From the NCBI RefSeq assembly GCF_040812015.1, contig NZ_JBFNXJ010000007.1:144966-208965 (forward strand): a stretch of 64,000 nt of DNA, given 5' to 3'. Numbering within the stretch: position 1 is the stretch's first letter; each line of letters opens with the position of its first letter. Under the pieces are notes generated by a model. It was not told the DNA's origin. It was given only the letters and a program-made list of their open reading frames with translations, and did not search any database. The position numbers were made by a program, and so were the translations under genes. Source of the stretch: Chitinivorax sp. PXF-14 (GTDB lineage: Bacteria > Pseudomonadota > Gammaproteobacteria > Burkholderiales > SCOH01). Positions 58,795 to 64,000 of the stretch are shown here, one piece after another.

Positions 58795-60774
58795 TCATGA
58801 CGGTTGTTCGACCACCTTGGGTGGGAAGAAGAACTGGCGCGGTGTGCGCACGAAGCGGCGGCACACCTGGGCGAGAATCGAGCGTGCCTCGGCGAAGCCT
58901 GCCTGGCGTGCCCTGAGGGCCACCCACAGTGCCAGGCTGAAGCTCACCAGCAGGTTGGTCAGGCCGATCAGGGCGATGCCCACAAGCGAGATCGCCACCG
59001 TCTGCCAGTCGAGCTGGTGATCGAGCCCGACCAGTGCGAACGAGAAGTTGGCCGACGAGAAGGTGATGTGGCGAATGTCGAGCGGCAGGCCGAACAGGAA
59101 ACCGATGGTACCGATCGAGCCGAGCATAATGCCGAAATAGAAGTTACCGGCCAGCCCGCCCAGGTTCTCGCCGATATAGTGGGCGAAGCGCGCGAGCCGC
59201 TGCTCGCCGAGCAGCTTGCGCAGCCAGGGGCGCTGCATCAGCCGCTGCGGGATCTGCCCATAGGCGACCTTATTGTCGTAATAGCCCGAGATCAGCCCGG
59301 CGAGAAACAGGCAGCAGCCGGCGATGGCGGCATGCGGCAGGGCCAGGCTGGCGATCGGGTTCAGCTCGGTGAGCAGCTTGTGCGCCTTGTCGGGCGGCGC
59401 GAGGTGGCTGCCGGTCAGCCACAGCCAGCCCCAGGCGATCGCATAGGCGACCGGCATCGCCAGCACGACATTGCCGATGATGGCGATGAACTGGCTGCGC
59501 ATCACCTTGACCACGAGCTCGACCAGCTTGTCGCGCGATTTCTCGCCCTCGTCGATCGCCGCGGCGATGTGCGCGGCCGTCATCGCCGGCTGCTTGGTGG
59601 CGATGGTGAAATGCAGGCGGTGCACGAGCATGAAGCCGAGCGAGTAGTTCATGCTGAACAGGAAGGCCTCAATCAGCGGCGGCGCGTGCAGCCGCGCGGC
59701 CAGCACCTTGAGCATGCCCATGAAGCCGACGATCACGCCCGCGCCGGCGGCCGAGCGGAACATGCTCCACCAGTCGCGGCGGTCATGCGTGACGTAGTGT
59801 TCACCGGTGCGCCCGGCGTGTTCGGTGACCTTGCGCGCCATCAGCTCGACGTTGGCCGAGACGAAGGCCGACATATCGTTGCGCTGGTTGGTGGCGCGCA
59901 CCAGCGTGCGGAACAGCGTGAGCGCCAGCTGGCGCTGCTCCTCGCGTTCATGCTCGGGTTCGAGCAACGCCAGCAGCACGCGCACGCGCTGCAGACTCTG
60001 CGTCAGGCGCCGCAGCAGGTAGGTCAGGCTGATGCTGACGCCGTGCTCGGTCGCGTGTTTGCGGATCTTGGCGATGATCTCGTCGCACTGGTCGAGCAGC
60101 ACCAGGATGTGCCTGCAGTCGTCGCGTGGCTGCGTGGGGTTGAGCAGCCAGGCCTGGTGCTTTTCCAGGTAGCTGACGACTTCGGCGTTCTGGCGCAGGA
60201 AGGGTGACTCGAAGCGCTCGATATCCGGGTAGTTGCGCACCAGCTCGGGCTCGAGGCCGATGCCGCTGATGCGGTAGGACAGCACCTGGATTGCCGCTGC
60301 CATATCGCTTGCGGTGGCGTGCTGCAGCCCGGCGTCGGGCGCATCGAGCAAGAGCGCGTCGTAGAGGCGGAGCCAGGTGTCGTCGCTCACGCTGGCGATC
60401 CACTGGTGGTCCGTGTCGTCGTGAAAGATCAGCCCGAACAGGTCGCGCATGTAGTGCTCGTTCACCGCCGGCGGCAGGAACTTGTTGTTGAGCTTGTCGC
60501 GCAGCTCGGTGAAGAAGCCGGTGTTGGGCAGGATGCCGACGTCGGCATACAGGTGCAGCTGCCGCTTTGCCGCCAGCAGGCCGCCGAGATAATGGCGCAG
60601 CGCCTCGCGGTAGGCGGCGTGCTCGCGCAGCAGGTAGGTCAGCGAGAGCAGATTATTGGTGGCCTGGTCGGCATCGTCGGCACGGGCCGGGCGCACGCTG
60701 TCGACGAGCCGGATCAGCGGCTGGATCGAGGTCGTATCGGCCTGGAGGGCGATCTGGCGCAGGATTTCTTCCAT
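58795..60774 (-). CDS. Membrane protein of the 'SpecificRecomb' (Gcr) family
   Basis: A 659-residue protein of the family annotated as site-specific recombinase (PF10136, Gcr-like). The N-terminal about 330 residues are soluble and helical. About six hydrophobic segments follow from residue 345 (SAAGAGVIVGFMGMLKVLAA, IGNVVLAMPVAYAIAWGWLWL and others). No Tyr- or Ser-recombinase motifs are visible, so the family name may mislead and a membrane role is more likely. The family is common in betaproteobacteria. Confidence 0.85.
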   Translation of the reverse strand: MEEILRQIALQADTTSIQPLIRLVDSVRPARADDADQATNNLLSLTYLLREHAAYREALRHYLGGLLAAKRQLHLYADVGILPNTGFFTELRDKLNNKFLPPAVNEHYMRDLFGLIFHDDTDHQWIASVSDDTWLRLYDALLLDAPDAGLQHATASDMAAAIQVLSYRISGIGLEPELVRNYPDIERFESPFLRQNAEVVSYLEKHQAWLLNPTQPRDDCRHILVLLDQCDEIIAKIRKHATEHGVSISLTYLLRRLTQSLQRVRVLLALLEPEHEREEQRQLALTLFRTLVRATNQRNDMSAFVSANVELMARKVTEHAGRTGEHYVTHDRRDWWSMFRSAAGAGVIVGFMGMLKVLAARLHAPPLIEAFLFSMNYSLGFMLVHRLHFTIATKQPAMTAAHIAAAIDEGEKSRDKLVELVVKVMRSQFIAIIGNVVLAMPVAYAIAWGWLWLTGSHLAPPDKAHKLLTELNPIASLALPHAAIAGCCLFLAGLISGYYDNKVAYGQIPQRLMQRPWLRKLLGEQRLARFAHYIGENLGGLAGNFYFGIMLGSIGTIGFLFGLPLDIRHITFSSANFSFALVGLDHQLDWQTVAISLVGIALIGLTNLLVSFSLALWVALRARQAGFAEARSILAQVCRRFVRTPRQFFFPPKVVEQPS

Positions 60775-60922
60775 TCGTTCTTCCTGTCTGGTGAATCTGA
60801 AATTGGTGCGCTGTTTACCACGATAAGTTCATGTCGTCATGTTGCAGCCGCCATTGCGCTGTCTGCAACGGGATGTTGTAGCACGCCGGGCCGGCCGCTC
60901 GAAACCATATCTGCCAAAGCAA

Positions 60923-60946
60923 ATGGGGCGGGAAAGCCCGCCCCAT
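60923..60946. terminator. Hairpin after the amylase gene
   Basis: ATGGGGCGGG (60923-60932), loop AAAG, CCCGCCCCAT (60937-60946): a perfect 10-bp stem just past the amylase stop on the minus strand, with little T-tract. Confidence 0.75.
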
Positions 60947-60966
60947 TCACGCGCACCGGCTCAGCG

Positions 60967-62577
60967 TCAGAACTTGAAACTGCCGTCGCCACGCGTCATC
61001 GCCGCACCGCTGGTGCTGCTCGTGGTGAACTCGCGGTTGCCGCTGCTGGTGGCCTGGTTGCTTTCCCACACAGCGCTGCTGCCATCGTATTTCACGTATT
61101 TGTACTGCACGGCGGCAGCGCACGGCAGGGCCGCGGTGCCGCTCCAGCTGGCGTTGGCGCCCGTGCCCTGGATGGCCAGCTTGAAGCCGCTGGCCGGCGC
61201 CCAGCTGCCGAGCGCGCCCTGGTTGCCGACCACGTACAGGCTCTGGCCCATGGCGGTGTTGGCATTGGCGATGTTGAAGCTGACATTGACGCTGCAGGTC
61301 TGGCTACTGCCCTTGGTCCACACCGCGTAGTTGTTGCCCGAGGCGGCCAGGGTCCAGCCGCTGCCCGGGTTCCAGTCAGTGCTGCCGATCTTCATCGCGA
61401 CCTGGTTGGCGCTGCCGCTGATGGTGGCGGCGTAGAGCCCGGCCTGTGCTGCGTTGATCGTCACCGGCGAGGTCGAGGTGATGCCGGCCGTGGTGCGGAT
61501 GCTGATCAGCGTCTTGATCGCACCGCGCAGGTTCCAGTCGTACACGTGCGGGTAATACAGCGTCGGGATGCCGGGATGGGTGAGGATGTAGGCATAGCCC
61601 TGCATCACCTTGTCGGCCGGCGCCGGCCACAGGTTCTGGCCGTTGCTGCTGGTCTCGGACGGCCCGGTGTCGTGGTTGTCGACGAAGGTGACCGATTTCT
61701 GCGGCCACCAGCCGATCGCGCCGGCCGGCTTGCCGCTGGCGTCCTTCAGGCGCCAGTATTCGCCGGCGCTCAGCGCCTGGTTCAGCAGACCCTTGGTGGT
61801 GAAGTCGAAGGCCGCGCAGGTGCCGCCGGTGCCGTCGATATAGCTCATCAGCTGCTGGCGGTGCGCATCGACGTTGTTGAAGTCGAGATTGGTCCATACC
61901 TCGCCCACGCAGAAATTGGGCGCCATCGCATCGTGGTAGAGCTTGGCATAGCTCGGCCCGTAGCCCTTCGAGAAGTCATAGCGAATGCCGCTGAAGCCGA
62001 CATTCTTGAGCCGCGTGCCGATCCAGCTCTTGAGATCGGTCTGCACCGTGGCATTGGTGTGGTCGAGATCGCGCGCCGCGCTGTAGCCGTCGCCGGTATC
62101 AGCGGCGCCGCAGTGGCCGGCCCATTCGTCGTTGCTGACCACCGCGCCGCAGCCCCAGCTCGGGTTGGTGAAGTCGGCCCAGTTGGCGGTGCCGACCCGG
62201 TGGTTGATCACCACATCGACCACCGACTTGATGCCCCGGCTGTTCAGGGCCGAGATGGCGTTGCTCAGGGCGGCTTCCGAGCCGTATTTCGAGTTCAGCA
62301 CATTGAGCTGGCGCGGCAGGTAGCCCTCGTTCGAGCCGGCATCCGACGGCGGCGGGAACCACACATGGGTGACGCCAAGATCCTGCATGTCGGCCGCCTT
62401 GCCGGCCAGGTTCGCGTACCAGCCGTAATTGTAGTTCCACGAGTTCCAGTGAAAGCCCTGCAGCAGGATCGCCGAGCTGGCCTTGTCCTGCTCGGTGGCC
62501 GCCGGGGTGAGCGGGCTGGCCAGCGCGAGGCCGGCCAGCAGCGCCGCCAGCAGCGGGCGTTGCAGCGAGTGTTTCAT
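60967..62577 (-). CDS. Secreted GH13 alpha-amylase with CBM20 starch-binding domain
   Basis: A 536-residue exported glycoside hydrolase. A signal peptide (1 to about 27) is followed by a GH13 barrel with the conserved regions DVVINH, GIRYDFSKGY, GEVW and FVDNHDTG. The catalytic residues are Asp201 (nucleophile), Glu226 (acid/base) and Asp303. A CBM20 domain fills about 435-536 (SLYVVGNQGALGSW, then YKYVKYDG). The sequence style is close to maltotetraose-forming amylases of Pseudomonas (inference). ATG 62577 starts the signal peptide with GGAG upstream. It would degrade starch outside the cell. Several cysteine pairs suggest disulfides made by DsbA. Confidence 0.95.
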   Translation of the reverse strand: MKHSLQRPLLAALLAGLALASPLTPAATEQDKASSAILLQGFHWNSWNYNYGWYANLAGKAADMQDLGVTHVWFPPPSDAGSNEGYLPRQLNVLNSKYGSEAALSNAISALNSRGIKSVVDVVINHRVGTANWADFTNPSWGCGAVVSNDEWAGHCGAADTGDGYSAARDLDHTNATVQTDLKSWIGTRLKNVGFSGIRYDFSKGYGPSYAKLYHDAMAPNFCVGEVWTNLDFNNVDAHRQQLMSYIDGTGGTCAAFDFTTKGLLNQALSAGEYWRLKDASGKPAGAIGWWPQKSVTFVDNHDTGPSETSSNGQNLWPAPADKVMQGYAYILTHPGIPTLYYPHVYDWNLRGAIKTLISIRTTAGITSTSPVTINAAQAGLYAATISGSANQVAMKIGSTDWNPGSGWTLAASGNNYAVWTKGSSQTCSVNVSFNIANANTAMGQSLYVVGNQGALGSWAPASGFKLAIQGTGANASWSGTAALPCAAAVQYKYVKYDGSSAVWESNQATSSGNREFTTSSTSGAAMTRGDGSFKF

Positions 62578-63186
62578 GTTGTCTCCAATCTCTGTTGTGT
62601 TGTGTCGCCGCCGACGGGCGCAGCGGCGAATGAACGCTAACAAAGCGTGGAAAACGAGGATTGATCTTTTGTGCTGATCGCGCAAATCGCCTGCCGATCG
62701 CCCGCCAGACAAGGTCTGGCACGGCTTGCAGGGCAGCGGTCAGGGCCGTTATGGCGGCCGGATGGCAAGCCACGCCGTGTGGCGAGCCGGCAAAATAGAG
62801 ATCGCCAATCACGGCATGAACAACGATCAATTTTGTATTGCTGGAAACCCGCGCCGACGTGGCATCCCCGCATCCGCATCTGGTGCGATGCCGTGATCCG
62901 GCCAGCGGCCTTTGCCGCCTGCCGTGCCGCTGCCGCCTTCGGCCCGGCCTGCCTGTTTGTCGGCAATATCGGCGTCCACAGCTTGCTTGCGCCCGCCGCG
63001 GCGGCCTGCGGCACGGTGGCCCGATACGTGCACAAAACGGCATGGGCGCCTGTCCACGGCGCTGATGGTGCCGCTTGCCGGGCATCGCCACGGCGCCAGG
63101 CAACCGACAATTTGTGCGGTGGGTTTACCCGCCGTGCCGCGCACACGGCAACCACCCGATGCGGTAGCGGACTTGTGTGGCGGCCG
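62578..63186. other. Intergenic region upstream of the amylase gene
   Basis: 609 bp with no supported gene. Frames on both strands lack ribosome binding sites and known motifs. It should hold the amylase promoter (AT-richer near 62640-62680). TGGCACGGCTTGCA at about 62735 looks like a sigma-54 box but its spacing is 2 bp too short. Confidence 0.45.
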
Positions 63187-64000
63187 CTAGCTGCGCCGGC
63201 GGCGGGCCAGCGGCAGCGTCAGTGCGAGGCCGAACAGCAGCATCAGCCAGCTCGCCGGCTCGGGTACGGCCGCCACGCGGTAGTCCATGCCCGAGTCGCT
63301 GCTCATCGTGTAGCTGCCGAGCAGCTGGCCGCTGGCATCGCGCACCGAGCTGGTGCCGCCCCAGTTCAGCGTGTGGTTGAAGGCGACGCTGGCGAAGGTG
63401 GGGCAGCCGGGGCACTGCAGCCCCGCCGACAGCGAATCGGCGCGTAGCGTGGCGTAGAAGTTCTGCGGCTGGCCGAGCACGATCTGCATGACGAAGGGCA
63501 GCGACATCGTTTCGCGAGGCGAGTTGATCTGGCGGAAACAGGCCTCGCCGACCACGAATTTCGGCGGCCCCTCGCCGCAACGGGTCGAGATCGGTTGCAG
63601 GCCCGGGGCCTTCACGTCGATGTCGTTGAAGGCATAGGCCGGCCGGTCGGGGTCGGCATCCTGCACGTAGTAGCTGCCTGAGCCGGTGAGATTCAGCACC
63701 CCGGACCACAGGCCCGACTGGCCATTGTGGCCGGGTGCGTTGATGGTGATGGTGTCGTGCCAGCTCGCCTCGGCTGTCGCGTAGGCATTGATCGAATCGC
63801 GCCGCAGGTTGCCGGGGATCGACCAGGCCGTCGAGGCATAGGCGCCGATCGAGCCGATGCGCGCCACGGCCTGGGCATCTGCAACGCGGTACTCGGCCGC
63901 CTGGCCGCCGCTATTGGCGCTGTGCACGCTCGAACCGAGCGGGTAGTCGGGTGGGCAAGCATTGCCCACCAGCCTGAGGGTGAAATTGGCGGTGGTTTTT
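63187..64000 (-). CDS. PEP-CTERM sorting domain protein 4 (5' end outside window)
   Basis: The frame is open to the window edge through TANFTLRLVGNACPPD, so the GTG at 63969 is probably internal and the start lies beyond. At least 270 residues are present. The mature part has six cysteines, including CPGCP, and blocks such as GSGSYYVQDADPD. The C-terminus has the sorting tail VPEPASWLMLLFGL followed by ARRRRS. It lies upstream of the amylase on the same strand, but a 609-bp gap separates them. Confidence 0.88.
   Translation of the reverse strand, partial: KTTANFTLRLVGNACPPDYPLGSSVHSANSGGQAAEYRVADAQAVARIGSIGAYASTAWSIPGNLRRDSINAYATAEASWHDTITINAPGHNGQSGLWSGVLNLTGSGSYYVQDADPDRPAYAFNDIDVKAPGLQPISTRCGEGPPKFVVGEACFRQINSPRETMSLPFVMQIVLGQPQNFYATLRADSLSAGLQCPGCPTFASVAFNHTLNWGGTSSVRDASGQLLGSYTMSSDSGMDYRVAAVPEPASWLMLLFGLALTLPLARRRRS

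Noticed and set aside
58795..60774. Interpretation of the Gcr-family gene as a mobile-element recombinase
   Set aside because: There are no catalytic recombinase motifs, no flanking repeats and several membrane helices. It is treated as a chromosomal membrane protein.
60319..62640. A 773-codon plus-strand frame across the amylase gene
   Set aside because: Antisense shadow: low-complexity composition, no start signal, and the opposite strand encodes a clear GH13 enzyme.
62730..62750. TGGCACGGCTTGCA resembling a sigma-54 promoter
   Set aside because: The GG to GC distance is 8 instead of 10 bp, and the orientation leads to no gene.

Overview
The window is a GC-rich stretch of a Gram-negative chromosome, almost fully coding, with many 4-bp ATGA start/stop overlaps. 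The gene content points to a betaproteobacterium, probably Neisseriales or a near relative. The evidence is lipB-lipA next to ybeD and dat, mpl, rapA, a SPOR protein followed by dsbA, a Gcr-type 'SpecificRecomb' membrane protein, PEP-CTERM proteins and DUF4136/DUF465 proteins. The exact genus cannot be read from the sequence. No tRNA, rRNA, CRISPR array, insertion sequence or prophage was found.

Layout. 1-4146: the end of an ABC-2 type exporter (a double ATPase cut by the window edge, then two permeases). 4312-8471: two tandem periplasmic protease-TPR paralogues. The first has lost all three catalytic residues and the second keeps them. 8489-10343: a self-contained ECF41-type sigma factor operon with its own recognisable promoter. 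10458-11889: a YdcH-like protein, then a two-gene unit behind a perfect FNR/ANR box. 11965-16307 (minus): dac, GNAT, dat, ybeD, lipB, lipA. 16653-19505: rapA. 19783-24527: a serine hydrolase and the sulfate importer sbp-cysT-cysW-cysA. 24582-29011: a solitary solute-binding protein, a HIT protein, an HscC-type Hsp70 and a J-like protein. 29064-34706: a PEP-CTERM protein, a nitroreductase, an S9 peptidase and another solitary binding protein. 34795-40064 (minus): sbcB, two PhzF paralogues, two small secreted paralogues and mpl. 40234-45793: a diguanylate cyclase, a COG0523 GTPase, an AraC regulator with an esterase-like protein, and comM. 45878-50024: a LytTR two-component system, SPOR-dsbA and a PEP-CTERM-like protein. 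50378-56993: a YegD-like Hsp70, a ketopantoate-reductase-family protein, an outer-membrane barrel, GNAT, an inositol phosphatase, a thioredoxin-like protein, rsmE, a small coiled-coil protein and a DUF4136 lipoprotein. 57044-64000: an O-methyltransferase, PEP-CTERM proteins, the 'recombinase' and a CBM20 alpha-amylase.

Signals that cross gene boundaries are the most interesting part. Four ParB-binding parS sequences (two with a perfect GTTTCACGTGAAAC core, two with one change) lie within 40 kb, which suggests the window is close to the replication origin. Two of them contain the stop codon of a gene. Two of the PEP-CTERM genes have sigma-54-like promoters at matching distances, in line with the known RpoN/PrsK/PrsR link of that system. 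Several proteins look like pseudoenzymes or degenerate partners: the pseudoprotease, an esterase with Thr at the nucleophile site, and a J-domain with RPD in place of HPD. All functional statements rest on motif recognition by eye; no database search was run.
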